This document shows positions 47,330 through 56,763 of a stretch of 64,000 nt of DNA, piece by piece. This DNA is from Metapseudomonas otitidis (GTDB lineage Bacteria; Pseudomonadota; Gammaproteobacteria; Pseudomonadales; Pseudomonadaceae), in assembly GCF_900111835.1 (NCBI RefSeq), contig NZ_FOJP01000011.1:1-64000 (forward strand), written 5' to 3'. Numbering within the stretch: the first letter of the stretch is position 1; every line of letters starts with the position of its first letter. The notes under the pieces were generated by a model. The model ran no database searches. It was not told where the DNA came from and saw only the letters and a program-made list of their open reading frames with translations. The position numbers were made by a program, and so were the translations under genes.

Positions 47330-48967
47330 TCAGGGCGCGGGGCGCTCAACGAGTTGCGGCTGCAACAGCTCGCCCAGGCGCCGCTTCAGGTCCTCCACCG
47401 GTTCCAGGTCGTGGGCGCGGCGCAGGCGTTGCACCGCCTCCGCCGGCCAGTCTTCACGGCTCCAGGCTTCCAGTACATTGAGCGCCATGTTGCGGTTGCG
47501 CACCACGGGGCTGGCCAGGGCCGTGTCCAGCAGGTCCCAGCCCTGGCCGGGAAAGGCGCCCAGGCGCTGGATGATGAAGTCCAGGTCACCGTGAGCCTGG
47601 TACGCCAGGCCCAGCCCCAGGGCCGTGCCCGGCCCGCTGGCGATGGCCGCCAGGTCCAGGCGTTCGCGGGCCAGGTCCAGCACCTGGGCGATGCGGGCCG
47701 TGTCGTCGCTCTGCATCAGGTGGTACCAGGCGCTGGAGCGGCCTTCGCGCTGGCGGGTCAGCCAGCGTTCCCAGCAGTCGATGCCAAGGAGGCCGGCAGC
47801 CTGGGCCGCCTCGTGGAAGCGCACGTCATCGGCTGCGTCCAGGCCCTGGTTCACCAGGGCCTCCCAGCGTTCCGGCAGGCACAGCTCCCGCGCCCGCCGG
47901 AGGATTTCCTCGCGCAGCGCCTCGCTCCAGCCGTGCTCATGCAGCGCGTTCCAGTCGGTGTAGGGGCTCTCGATGAAGTCGGCGACCTGGGCGGCAACGA
48001 TCAGGTGGGCCAGGGTCCGTGGCGGGCGGCGGGCCAGGTGGTCGAGCAGCAGCAGGACCACTTCGGCGCCGTCGGCGTAGTCATGAATGTCCCGCGCTGG
48101 GCCGCCTGCCAGCAGGGCACCCACCAGTTCGTTGGCGGCATCCAGCAGGCCGTCGTCGACGTCCTGGCCGCTGAGCGCCGCCAGCAGGTTGCCACCCACC
48201 GCACAGGGGTAGGCGAGGTATTCCACCATCACCGCGTTGCGGTAGCCCTCGCGCAGCAGCCAGTCCTGCACCTCGGGCGAGGGGGTCACGGCCAGGCGTT
48301 CCACCAGGTGGATGCGGCCCCAGCCATGGACCTTGCGCGCCAGGCTCCACCAGGCACGTTCGCGTTCCGGTGGCGCCAGGCTGCAGCCCAGGGCCACGGC
48401 GGCGTACAGGGTGAACTCCTCGTGCAGGCCGAAGGTGAGGAACAGCGCCCGCTGGCTGCCGCTGTCCAGCGCGCCGAGCAGGGCCAGGGCGAACTTCACG
48501 GCGCCGCGATCCGGGCTGCTGCGCGCCAGCCACAGGGCCAGCGCGTGCAGCCGTGCGCGGGGCAGGCCGGGGCGAGCCAGCAGGCGTTCGATGAGCGGGT
48601 CGATGAAGGCCAGCACGCTGCCATCGGCCACCTGCTGGTAGAGCCGGGGCAGGTTCGGGGTCGGGTCGTCGAGGGTGGCCAGCAGCAGGTCGTGGATGGC
48701 CTGGGCGGCCTGCAGGTCATCGCCAGCGGCGTGGTGGCCGAGCACGCCGTCCAGCGCGCCGGGTGCCCAGCTCAGCCCATCGCCGTCCCCGGCGTCCTCG
48801 TCGGGCAGTTCGAGGCCGCCGGCGGGCAGGCCTTCGGCGGCCTCGGCATAGGGCTGGAGGACGCTGTACAGGCTGGGCCGGGCAGGGTCCCAGGGGATGG
48901 GGTAGCCCTGGGTCTGGCCCTTGTCGTCGCGGACGATGCGGAAGAAGGAGGCGATCCAGTTTTTCAT
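47330..48967 (-). CDS. Uncharacterised helical-repeat-like protein
   Basis: A 545-residue cytosolic, Leu/Ala-rich protein with repeated helical hairpins reminiscent of HEAT-like solenoids (for example GAVKFALALLGALDSGSQRALF and RIAQVLDLARERLDLAAIA). The N-terminus (MKNWIASFFRIVRDDKGQ) gives a clear start at 48967; the open frame runs 198 bp further upstream but into Arg/Pro/Cys-rich shadow sequence. It has no catalytic motif, signal or membrane span that I can see. It lies 106 bp downstream of the BvgS-like kinase gene on the same strand. Confidence 0.7.
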   Translation of the reverse strand: MKNWIASFFRIVRDDKGQTQGYPIPWDPARPSLYSVLQPYAEAAEGLPAGGLELPDEDAGDGDGLSWAPGALDGVLGHHAAGDDLQAAQAIHDLLLATLDDPTPNLPRLYQQVADGSVLAFIDPLIERLLARPGLPRARLHALALWLARSSPDRGAVKFALALLGALDSGSQRALFLTFGLHEEFTLYAAVALGCSLAPPERERAWWSLARKVHGWGRIHLVERLAVTPSPEVQDWLLREGYRNAVMVEYLAYPCAVGGNLLAALSGQDVDDGLLDAANELVGALLAGGPARDIHDYADGAEVVLLLLDHLARRPPRTLAHLIVAAQVADFIESPYTDWNALHEHGWSEALREEILRRARELCLPERWEALVNQGLDAADDVRFHEAAQAAGLLGIDCWERWLTRQREGRSSAWYHLMQSDDTARIAQVLDLARERLDLAAIASGPGTALGLGLAYQAHGDLDFIIQRLGAFPGQGWDLLDTALASPVVRNRNMALNVLEAWSREDWPAEAVQRLRRAHDLEPVEDLKRRLGELLQPQLVERPAP

Positions 48968-49073
48968 CGGGAAGGGGCGTGGCGGCAAACCACTCCTCTT
49001 ACCTGAAGCCCCCGGCGCGGGCAATCGCCACGTGCCGGGAGCCCGACGCAGTCCGCAACCCGGCCGACGAGCG

Positions 49074-52000
49074 TCAGGCGGTGCGCTGGCGAACCTGCTC
49101 CAGCAAGGCCTGCAGCACCCCGCGCAGGGCGTCCAGGGCCGCTGGCCGGTGCTCGTCCTCGGCACGGCGCAGGCCCTCGCAGGCCTTCATCAGGGCCGGC
49201 GAATCGATGGTGCAGGCCAGCCCGCCGAGGCGGTGGGCGGTCTGCGCCACGTAGCGCTCGGTGCTGGTGCCGTCGGGGACCTGGCCCAGGCGTTCCAGTT
49301 CGTCCCCCAGGTTGCGTTGCAGTTCCTCCATCAGGGTCGCCAGCAGGGTCGGGTCGGCACCGCGGATGCCTTCCAGGTGGCCGAGGTCGAACAGCGCGCC
49401 GGGCTGCTCCGTCGGGGCCTCGCCGTCGGGTTCGGCCTGGGCCTGGCAGGCCAGGGCTTCGGCCAGGCGGCCGAGGGTCACCGGCTTGACCATCAGGTCG
49501 TCCATGCCGGCCTCGTGGCAGCGCTGGGCCTCGTCGGCCAGGGCGCTGGCGGTGTAGCCGACGATGCGCAGCCGGGGGCGCTGGCCCTCGGCTTCGCGGT
49601 CGCGCACCGCGCCGGTCAGGGCGTAGCCGTCCATGTCCGGCATGTTGCAGTCGGTGATCAGCAGGTCGAAGGCTTCTTCCTCCAGGGCTGCCAGGGCGCT
49701 GTCGCCGTCGCCGACGAAGCGCGCCTGGTGGCCCAGGGCTTCCAGCTGCTGCACCAGCACCAGCCCGTTGATCGACAGGTCGTCCACCACCAGGGCGCGC
49801 AGCACGCGGGTGGCGCCGGTGGCCTCCACCACCGGGGCCTCCAGCGGCTCGGCAGCGGCTTCCCAGGCGGCGGGCAGCTCCACGCCCACTTCGCAGCCCT
49901 GGCCGGGCTCGCTTTCCAGCCACAGGCGGCCGCCCATCAGGCCCACCAGGTGGTGGCAGATGCTCAGCCCCAGCCCGGAGCCGCCGTAGTGGCGGGCGGT
50001 CTGTGCGCCGCCCTGCTGGTAGGGCTCAAGGATGCGGTCCTGCATGTGGCGGGGAATGCCGATGCCGGTGTCGCTGACCATCAGCACCAGGCGCGACTGG
50101 CCCGGCGCGGTGTCCTCGACCCGGGCCACCAGGCGCACCCGGCCATGGGCGGTGAACTTCACCGCATTGCCCAGCAGGTTGAACAGCACCTGGCGCAGGC
50201 GCAGCGGGTCGAGCCGGTAACGGCGGTCGGCCGGCAGCTTGCAGTCCAGTTCCAGCTCCAGGCCCTTGCTGCGCGCCTGGGCGCCGAACAGGTCGAGCGC
50301 GCCACGCAGCAGCGGCAGCGGCGCCACCGGTTCGAGGGCCAGTTGCATGCGGCCGTTCTCGATGCGGTCCAGGTCGAGGATGTTGCCGATCAGGGCGATC
50401 ATCGAGGTGGCCGATTGCTGGGCGATGCGCAGGTTCTCGGAGGGGGCGGCCTGGGCGCGGGCCTCCAGCTCCAGCAGGCCCACCAGGGCGTTGAGCGGGG
50501 TGCGCAGTTCGTGGCTCATGGTGGCGAGGAAGCGCCCCTTGGCGGCGCTGGCCTGCAGCGCGTCGCGGCGGGCCTCGCGCAGCTCGGTCTCCAGGGCCTT
50601 GCGGTCGCTGATGTCGATCCAGCCGCCGAGCAGGCCCTGCAACTGGCCGCCGGCGCTGTAGAAGGGCACCACCCACTGGTAGAGGTCGTGCTCGCGGCCG
50701 TCGATCTCGATGCGACCGTCGAAGAAGCGCGGCTGGCGGTTCTGTTGCAGCAACTGGTACTCGGCCTCCATGGCCTGGGCCAGGCTCGCCGGGGCGATGC
50801 CCTGCTGGCGCACGGTGGTGCCGCGCAGCTGCTCCAGGTCGCAGCCGAAGAACTGCTCGTAGGCGCGGTTGCAGGTGCTCAGCCGGCCCTGCAGGTCCCG
50901 CACGTAGAGCGGTGTCGGCAGGCCGTTGAGCAGGGAGAACTGGAAGGCCAGCTGGTCGCTGAGTTGCTCCTGTGCCTCGCGGCGCTGGCGGATCTCCCGG
51001 CGCAGGCGCCAGTTCCACAGCAGCGACAGGGCCACCACCACCAGGGCCAGGATCGACAGGTGCCAGAAGTCTTCCGGCAGGCGCTCCAGCCAGCCGTTGG
51101 CGGGGGCAGCGAGCAACTTGATGCCATCACCGAATTCGCCGCTCTGGGCCAGTGAGCCGAGCAGCTTGTCGAGGATGCCGCGCAGCTCCGGCACCTGGCC
51201 GCTGACCGCCAGCATCTGCGCTGGCGATGCGGCCTCGACGCGCTGGCCCAGGCGCAGGCCCTGGCGCTCCAGCCACTGCAGGTGGCTGGGGCTGCCGCCG
51301 AGGTTGTCCAGGCTGGCGTCCACCTCGCCCAGGCGCACCCGCTCCATGGCCTGGGGCGCGTTCTCGGTACGCACCAGGGTGATGGCGGGGTAGCGCTTCT
51401 CCAGGTAGTCGATCAGCGGGTGGTGCCGGGGCAGGGCCAGGCGGCGGCCGGTCATGGCCTCCAGGGAGCTGGGGGAGCTGGCGTCCTGGCGGACCACGAA
51501 GGCCCAGCCGCGGGCGCCGAAGGGCTCGGTATAGAACACGCCGGGGCTGGCGCTGCCGTCGAGGGTGCTGGCCAGGTCGGCCTCGCCCCGCGCCAGGCGC
51601 TGGCGGTCGCGGGCTGCACCTTCGCTGTCGAGCAGTTCCAGCTTGAGCTGGTAGGTGTCGCCGAGCTGCTTCAGCAGCTCCAGGCCCAGGCCCGACCATT
51701 TGCCCCGGGCGTCACGGAAGAAGTAGGGCGGCGCCTCGGCGAGGATCAGGCGCAGGCGGGGCTGCTGGTCCAGCCAGCGTTCCTGGGCGCTGTCGAGGGC
51801 GAAGGCGCCGGTGGGCGAGAACAGACGCGGCGCTGCGGTCCAGTGGGCGAGGATGATTTCGCGCTGGTGTTCGTCGAGGGTGCCGAGCACGTAGTCCACC
51901 AGGGTCAGCAGGCGGGTGTCGTCGGCGCGGCTGGCGAAGCTGAAGCCGCCGCTGGAGAGGTTGGCGGCGAACTTGTTCTGCAGGGCTGCGCCGGGTCGGG

Positions 52001-52625
52001 CGCGCATGTGGTGGTCCACCCGCAGCTTGTCGCCGATGAAGGCATCGGCTTCGCCGCTGAGCACCTGATCGAAGCCCTCGGCGGTGCTGCGCACCGTCTC
52101 CAGGTGGGCGGCGGGGTAGGCGTTGCGCACCTGTTCAGGGTCCAGGTACTGGGCCAGCACCAGCACGCGCTTGTCGGCCAGGTCCGGCGGCAGGCAGGGG
52201 TCGTCGCGGCGGCCGACGATGATCGGGGTGTCGTCCAGGTAGGGGCTGCTGTAGGCCAGCCCGGGTTCGCGCCGTTCGTAGCCGGTGACCCGGGTCAGCA
52301 GGTCGACTTCGCCGGCCTTGAGGCCCCGGATGGCGGCCTCGACGCTGGGAAAGGGGACTTCCTCGATGCTGCGCCCGACGAAGGCGCCGACCCGCGCCAG
52401 GTAGTCGTGGGTGATGCCGCGCAGCATGGCGCTGCCGGGGTACTGCGGCCACTGGCTGATGGGCCGCACCACTGCCACGCGCACCGGGTGCTCGGGCAGG
52501 CCGGCGCCCAGTTCGGCGAGCTGGGCCAGGTCCAGCGGTGGCGTGGCGCCGGCGGGGGCGTGCCAACCCGGGCCTGCCAGCAACGCCAGCAGGGCGAGCA
52601 GCGCCAGCGCGCGCCGCTTCAGCAC
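49074..52625 (-). CDS. Unorthodox hybrid sensor kinase, BvgS/EvgS/RocS type
   Basis: A 1183-residue inner-membrane kinase. Parts in order: signal peptide (LLALLALLAGPGWHAPAGA), two tandem periplasmic SBP_bac_3 Venus-flytrap domains (about 40-265 and 285-510), one membrane span (LSILALVVVALSLLW), PAS (GLPTPLYVRDLQGR onward), HisKA (SHELRTPLNALVG), HATPase (GGSGLGLSI), receiver (LLITDCNMPDMDG) and C-terminal Hpt (TAHRLGGLACTI). The relay His-Asp-His is complete. It starts with GTG, its codon overlapping the end of the response-regulator gene by 7 bp. The ligand is unknown; amino-acid-like small molecules or redox signals are typical. Confidence 0.9.
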   Translation of the reverse strand: MLKRRALALLALLALLAGPGWHAPAGATPPLDLAQLAELGAGLPEHPVRVAVVRPISQWPQYPGSAMLRGITHDYLARVGAFVGRSIEEVPFPSVEAAIRGLKAGEVDLLTRVTGYERREPGLAYSSPYLDDTPIIVGRRDDPCLPPDLADKRVLVLAQYLDPEQVRNAYPAAHLETVRSTAEGFDQVLSGEADAFIGDKLRVDHHMRARPGAALQNKFAANLSSGGFSFASRADDTRLLTLVDYVLGTLDEHQREIILAHWTAAPRLFSPTGAFALDSAQERWLDQQPRLRLILAEAPPYFFRDARGKWSGLGLELLKQLGDTYQLKLELLDSEGAARDRQRLARGEADLASTLDGSASPGVFYTEPFGARGWAFVVRQDASSPSSLEAMTGRRLALPRHHPLIDYLEKRYPAITLVRTENAPQAMERVRLGEVDASLDNLGGSPSHLQWLERQGLRLGQRVEAASPAQMLAVSGQVPELRGILDKLLGSLAQSGEFGDGIKLLAAPANGWLERLPEDFWHLSILALVVVALSLLWNWRLRREIRQRREAQEQLSDQLAFQFSLLNGLPTPLYVRDLQGRLSTCNRAYEQFFGCDLEQLRGTTVRQQGIAPASLAQAMEAEYQLLQQNRQPRFFDGRIEIDGREHDLYQWVVPFYSAGGQLQGLLGGWIDISDRKALETELREARRDALQASAAKGRFLATMSHELRTPLNALVGLLELEARAQAAPSENLRIAQQSATSMIALIGNILDLDRIENGRMQLALEPVAPLPLLRGALDLFGAQARSKGLELELDCKLPADRRYRLDPLRLRQVLFNLLGNAVKFTAHGRVRLVARVEDTAPGQSRLVLMVSDTGIGIPRHMQDRILEPYQQGGAQTARHYGGSGLGLSICHHLVGLMGGRLWLESEPGQGCEVGVELPAAWEAAAEPLEAPVVEATGATRVLRALVVDDLSINGLVLVQQLEALGHQARFVGDGDSALAALEEEAFDLLITDCNMPDMDGYALTGAVRDREAEGQRPRLRIVGYTASALADEAQRCHEAGMDDLMVKPVTLGRLAEALACQAQAEPDGEAPTEQPGALFDLGHLEGIRGADPTLLATLMEELQRNLGDELERLGQVPDGTSTERYVAQTAHRLGGLACTIDSPALMKACEGLRRAEDEHRPAALDALRGVLQALLEQVRQRTA

Positions 52626-53260
52626 AGCCCGGCTTCCTGGATGTAGTGGAACAGCCCGGCGTTGGTGTCGATGCCCAGCTTGCGCATGGCGCTGCTCTTC
52701 TGCGCGCTGATGGTCTGCTTGCTGCGGTTCAGGTGCAGGGCGATCTCGCCGATGGCCATGCCGCTGCCGTACAGGCGCAGCACTTCCGCTTCACGCGGGG
52801 AAAGCTCTTCGGCGCTGGCCAGGGGCTTGCCGTGCTCGGCTTCGCTTTCGCCCAGCTGGCGGCGGATGGACTCGGAAAGGAACGGGCGGCGCAGGCTGGC
52901 GCGCAGCGCGCGGGGCAGGTCGGCCAGCAGGCCGCGCTTGCTCACCAGGCCCTGGATGCCCAGGCGCAGCAGGGAACTGGCCAGGGCCGCGTTGCCGAGC
53001 ATGGTGACGACGATGATGGCCATCTGCGGATAGCGGTTGCGCAGGTGTTGCACCAGGCGCAGGCCGTCGGCCTGGCGGCTGTCCGGCATCATCAGGTCGG
53101 TGATCAGCAGGTCGCAGGCCTGCCGGTCCAGGAGTTGGTAGAGGCCGTCGACGTCATGGGCCTCGCCAACGATGGCGAGGTCGGGTTCGTCGGCCAGAAG
53201 GGCGCGCAGGCCGATCAGGGTGATCGGGTGGTCATCGACTATGACGGTTCTCAGAGTCAT
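52619..53260 (-). CDS. LuxR/NarL-type response regulator, partner of the BvgS-like kinase
   Basis: A 213-residue BvgA/EvgA-like regulator: receiver (1-120, phospho-Asp in LLITDLMMPDSRQADG, Lys in VSKRG) and C-terminal LuxR helix-turn-helix (LSPREAEVLRLYGSGMAIGEIALHLNRSKQTISAQKSSAMRKLGI). Its stop overlaps the kinase start, so the two are coupled. The upstream gap carries nested inverted repeats that could be its own operator. Targets are unknown. Confidence 0.9.
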   Translation of the reverse strand: MTLRTVIVDDHPITLIGLRALLADEPDLAIVGEAHDVDGLYQLLDRQACDLLITDLMMPDSRQADGLRLVQHLRNRYPQMAIIVVTMLGNAALASSLLRLGIQGLVSKRGLLADLPRALRASLRRPFLSESIRRQLGESEAEHGKPLASAEELSPREAEVLRLYGSGMAIGEIALHLNRSKQTISAQKSSAMRKLGIDTNAGLFHYIQEAGLC

Positions 53261-53344
53261 GCATGGCCTCGGCTCGGATGGGGGCGGGGCGCATGTTAGT
53301 GACTCGTGGCGTTCAGAAAAGGGGCGGAGCCCGTCATTGGGCCG

Positions 53345-53400
53345 GATTAAGTAATACCCTTCTATGTCGTAGGAAAAACCCTACATTTACAGGCTTAATC
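53345..53400. promoter_or_regulatory. Nested inverted repeats upstream of the response regulator
   Basis: Outer arms GATTAAG (53345-53351) and CTTAATC (53394-53400), and inner arms GTAGG (53369-53373) and CCTAC (53380-53384). The segment is AT-rich in a GC-rich genome and 85-140 bp upstream of the regulator start. A LuxR-type dimer site or promoter is likely; which one is not decidable by eye. Confidence 0.4.
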
Positions 53401-53455
53401 GGAAAAATCTCGTTGCGTTCGGGGTGGCTGCCGGGCGGGCATTCCACCCCGCCCG

Positions 53456-54565
53456 TCACTCCGGCTGCCCACCCGGGTTGGCCACGATGGCGCTGTCCAG
53501 CGCGGCGATCATCGATTCCACCAGGCCCGGCTGCTGCTGTTCGCTGGCATTGCGTACCGGAGCCAGGCTGGCCACCCGGGCCGGTGCTTCGGGGTGACCG
53601 TGGTCGGCGGCCACGGCGAACCAGGCGTAGGCCTCCAGCTCGGGTTGCAGGGACGGGTAGGTGCCGTCGAGCAGGCGCTGGCCGTAGTCGTACATCGCCT
53701 GCGGGTCACCGGCGAGGGCCTGGCGCTTGGTGGCTTCCGCCTCGGCTTCGCGGGTGACCGGTTCCGCGTCGAGGGCGATGGCGGTGGCGTCGCGTTCGGC
53801 AGGGGCCACGGGGTCGCTGGCCAGGCAGGGCAGCCCCGGTTGCTCGGCGCTGGCCGGCAGCGGTTGGCCGGCGTCCTGCTGCTGGGCCATCTGGTACAGC
53901 GAGGCGGCGATGCGGTCGCCCGCGGCGCTGGCCACCTTCAACTGGGCCAACCCGCGCTCGCGGTCGGCCAGGTCGGGCTGGCAGGTGCCGAGGTAGAGCA
54001 GGCTCAGCTCGCGCAGGGCGCGGTCGTTGGTGCGCGCGGATTTCTCCAGCAGGCGCTTGCCGTAGTCCAGGTCCTGCGGCACGCCGGTGCCGCGCAGGTA
54101 GTTCCAGGCCAGCACGCGGCTGGCTTCGGCGTTGCCCAGGGCATCGGCCTGGCTCAGGTGGTTGAGGGCCTGGGCCGGGTCTGCGGGTACGCCATCACCC
54201 ATCAGGTAGTGATGGGCCAGCTCGTAATGGGCACGGCCGTTGCCGGCGTCGGCGGCTTGCTGCAGCAGTTGCAGGGCGGTTTCCTTGTCGCCTTGCTGGT
54301 CGGCGAGCACGGCCTGGGCCAGGGTCTCGGCGGCCGGCTCGACACGGGGCTTTACCAGGCGGGTACGGCCCTTGATCTCGGTGGCGGGGGCCTCCACCAC
54401 CCACACCAGCGGTGCCTCATAGCTGGGCACGCCGTAGGCCGGGTTTTCCGGTGGCAGGGGGCGGTTGCCGCTGAGAACGGCAGGTTTGGAGTGCAGGGGT
54501 TGGAAACCGGAGCTGCAGCCAGCGATGAGCAGGGCGGCGAACAGCAGGGAAAGGCGCGGATTCAT
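53456..54565 (-). CDS. Sel1-repeat outer-membrane lipoprotein
   Basis: A 369-residue protein with a lipoprotein signal (LSLLFAALLIAGCSSG; lipidated Cys near residue 17). Several Sel1-like/TPR units span about 80-330, for example LLQQAADAGNGRAHYELAHHYLMGDGVPADPAQAL, SQADALGNAEASRVLAWNYLRGTG, and YDYGQRLLDGTYPSLQPELEAYAWFAVAADHGHPEA. The start at 54565 gives a standard lipoprotein signal; 54601 would add 12 residues. Sel1 lipoproteins often serve as protein-protein scaffolds. Its partner is unknown. Confidence 0.82.
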   Translation of the reverse strand: MNPRLSLLFAALLIAGCSSGFQPLHSKPAVLSGNRPLPPENPAYGVPSYEAPLVWVVEAPATEIKGRTRLVKPRVEPAAETLAQAVLADQQGDKETALQLLQQAADAGNGRAHYELAHHYLMGDGVPADPAQALNHLSQADALGNAEASRVLAWNYLRGTGVPQDLDYGKRLLEKSARTNDRALRELSLLYLGTCQPDLADRERGLAQLKVASAAGDRIAASLYQMAQQQDAGQPLPASAEQPGLPCLASDPVAPAERDATAIALDAEPVTREAEAEATKRQALAGDPQAMYDYGQRLLDGTYPSLQPELEAYAWFAVAADHGHPEAPARVASLAPVRNASEQQQPGLVESMIAALDSAIVANPGGQPE

Positions 54566-54699
54566 GGCGTGACAGAAGGGGATACGGCTCGAAAGGCGCA
54601 TAGCATTCCAGACTGTGGCGCGCCTTCCAAGGCGTCTGTGCCGCCTGTTCGCATTCCGTTCGCGGGGGAGCCGTCGTCATCCCCCGGTGGCCGGGGGCG

Positions 54700-55263
54700 T
54701 CAGCCGTTGATCAGGTTGCGCAGGCGGATGTCCTGGAAGCTGAGGGGGATCGACTCCGGCTCCTTCTCTTCCTTCTGCTGTTGTTGCTGCAGGGCGTTCA
54801 GCTCGGTCATGCGCTGGGCGATCATCTTCTCCACCTGCTCGCGCTTCTCCGGTGGCATTTTCTCCAGATCCTCCTCGGTCAGCCCCATCTGCTTGAGGAT
54901 CTTGTCGCGGATCTTCTCCGAGTCGGTCTTCTCCATGTAGGCATGGAACTCCTGGGAGGCCTTGCTGGCGACGGGTTTCTCGACGCTGGCCGCGGCGCTC
55001 TCGGCGTCGGGGTAGACGTCGTCGCGGACGCGCTCGCCGTTGTTCTGCAGGTCCACCTTGAGACGGGCGAAGGCTTCGTCGTAGGCCGCGTCGCGCCGGG
55101 CGGCACCGGTGTCGGGGGCGGGGCTGTTCTGGCGCAGGGCACTGGCCGCCTGCCTGGAGGGCGCTTCGCTCGCGGTGGGTGCGGCGGCATTGCCCCGGCT
55201 GGTGAGCCGGGCGCTGGCGGTGACGTCCCGTGAGCGGGTGGGGTCGACGGAGAACAGGCTCAT
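54700..55263 (-). CDS. Uncharacterised helical protein
   Basis: A 187-residue hydrophilic protein with a Ser/Ala-rich disordered first third and a charged coiled-coil-like last half (DSEKIRDKILKQMGLTEEDLEKMPPEKREQVEKMIAQRM), then a Gln run (QQQQQ). No signal peptide or membrane span. The ATG at 55263 (MSLFSVDPTRSRDV) follows GAGGGAAC. It diverges from the ZapE-type ATPase gene. I do not recognise a named family beyond its Pseudomonas-like composition. Confidence 0.68.
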   Translation of the reverse strand: MSLFSVDPTRSRDVTASARLTSRGNAAAPTASEAPSRQAASALRQNSPAPDTGAARRDAAYDEAFARLKVDLQNNGERVRDDVYPDAESAAASVEKPVASKASQEFHAYMEKTDSEKIRDKILKQMGLTEEDLEKMPPEKREQVEKMIAQRMTELNALQQQQQKEEKEPESIPLSFQDIRLRNLING

Positions 55264-55450
55264 GGTGAGTTCCCTCTTGGAAAAATCCTTGTGCCACCCC
55301 GGGAGCAAGGGCTGTGCCAGCTTCTGAAACGCCCGTGCCAGAGCCTTCGGCGGTTTTCACCGGGGCAACGGGCGGCAAGTGCCTGCCGCAGGCGACCGTG
55401 GCCTTGCCGCTCGGGTAGACTGCGCCGCGATTCCACAGAGGGAGCTCTAC

Positions 55451-56554
55451 ATGGACGCGCTGTCGCCGCTGGCGGCCTACGAAGACGCACTGGCCCGCCA
55501 GGGCTTTGCCGAGGACCCGGCGCAACGCCGCGCCGCCACGCTGCTGGAGGTTTGCCAGCAGGCCCTGCAGGCCGGCGAGCCGAGGGTGCGGGGCGTGTAC
55601 CTGTGGGGGCCGGTGGGGCGCGGCAAGACCTGGCTGATGGACCGCTTCCACGCCAGCCTGTCGGTGCCCGCCCGGCGCCAGCACTTCCACCACTTCATGC
55701 GTTGGGTGCACCAGCGGCTGTTCGCCCTGACCGGTACGCCGGACCCACTGCTCGCCCTGGCCCGTGAGCTGGCCACCGAGGTGCGGGTGCTGTGTTTCGA
55801 CGAGCTGTTCGTCAGCGACATCGGCGATGCGCTGATCCTCGGGCGGCTGCTGCAGGCGATGTTCGACGAGGGCGTGACCCTGGTGGCCACCTCCAACCAG
55901 CCGCCTTCGCAGCTGTATGCCGACGGCTTCAACCGTGACCGCTTCCTGCCCGCCATCAGGGCCCTGGAGCGGCACACCGACGTGGTGGAGGTGGACGGCG
56001 GCCAGGACCACCGCCTGCACCCGGGCGCGGTGACCCAGCGCTACTGGGTGGCCGATCCGGACGCCCTGGCCGGGGTGTTCCGCACCTTGAACGGCAATGC
56101 GTCGGCCACCGATGCTCCGCTGCAACTGGCCCACCGCGAGGTGACGGTGCGCCTGCGTGGCGAGGGCGTGCTCTGGTGCGACTACGCCCACCTGTGTGAA
56201 GCGCCCCTGGCGGCGCTGGATTTCATCGAACTGTGCGACCGCTTTCCGGCCATCCTCCTCGGCGCGGTGCCGGTGCTGGGTGCGGCCGAACGGGAAGGGC
56301 GCATCGCCCGAGGCACCGAGGACGCCGCCGAGAAGGTCGCCGCCGGCGACCGCCAGCTGCCGCGCCTGTCGCCCAAGGACGACGGTGTACGCCGCTTCAT
56401 CGCCCTGGTGGACGAGTGCTACGACCGCCGGGTGCCGCTCTACCTGGAGGCTGCCGTGCCGCTGGAGGCGCTCTACACCGAGGGCGGGTTGGCCTTCCCC
56501 TTCCGCCGTACCCTCAGCCGTCTGCGTGAGATGCAGATGACGCGATTCGCATGA
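55451..56554 (+). CDS. zapE: ZapE/AFG1-family ATPase
   Basis: A 367-residue P-loop ATPase of the AFG1/ZapE group. Walker A is GVYLWGPVGRGKTWLMD and Walker B is RVLCFDELFVSDIGDALILGRLL; the sensor region VTLVATSNQPPSQLYADG follows. ZapE acts at the division ring in E. coli. Pseudomonas genomes often hold two such paralogues, so this may be the accessory copy. GGGAG lies 7 bases before the ATG. Confidence 0.85.
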   Translation: MDALSPLAAYEDALARQGFAEDPAQRRAATLLEVCQQALQAGEPRVRGVYLWGPVGRGKTWLMDRFHASLSVPARRQHFHHFMRWVHQRLFALTGTPDPLLALARELATEVRVLCFDELFVSDIGDALILGRLLQAMFDEGVTLVATSNQPPSQLYADGFNRDRFLPAIRALERHTDVVEVDGGQDHRLHPGAVTQRYWVADPDALAGVFRTLNGNASATDAPLQLAHREVTVRLRGEGVLWCDYAHLCEAPLAALDFIELCDRFPAILLGAVPVLGAAEREGRIARGTEDAAEKVAAGDRQLPRLSPKDDGVRRFIALVDECYDRRVPLYLEAAVPLEALYTEGGLAFPFRRTLSRLREMQMTRFA

Positions 56555-56710
56555 GCCCCCGGTGGTGAGCTCGCGAACCGCATCGTTCCGGTCCCGATCC
56601 CTGGTCTGCGATCCCAGGGCTTGTCTTTCGTCAAACGGGGCTGGCCCGGGAAGGCGAGACGGAGTCGGTAATCGACTTGACCCCGTAACAGCGGTGCTGG
56701 AGCCCAGCCG

Positions 56711-56736
56711 AAAAAAGACCGGCCACAAGGCCGGTC
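56711..56736 (-). terminator. Rho-independent terminator after paaZ
   Basis: On the minus strand GACCGGCC (56736-56729) pairs with GGCCGGTC (56724-56717) around TTGT and is followed by six T. It begins 28 bp past the paaZ stop and ends the phenylacetate transcript. Confidence 0.9.
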
Positions 56737-56763
56737 GAATCGCTCACGGAGAATCGAGGCTGA

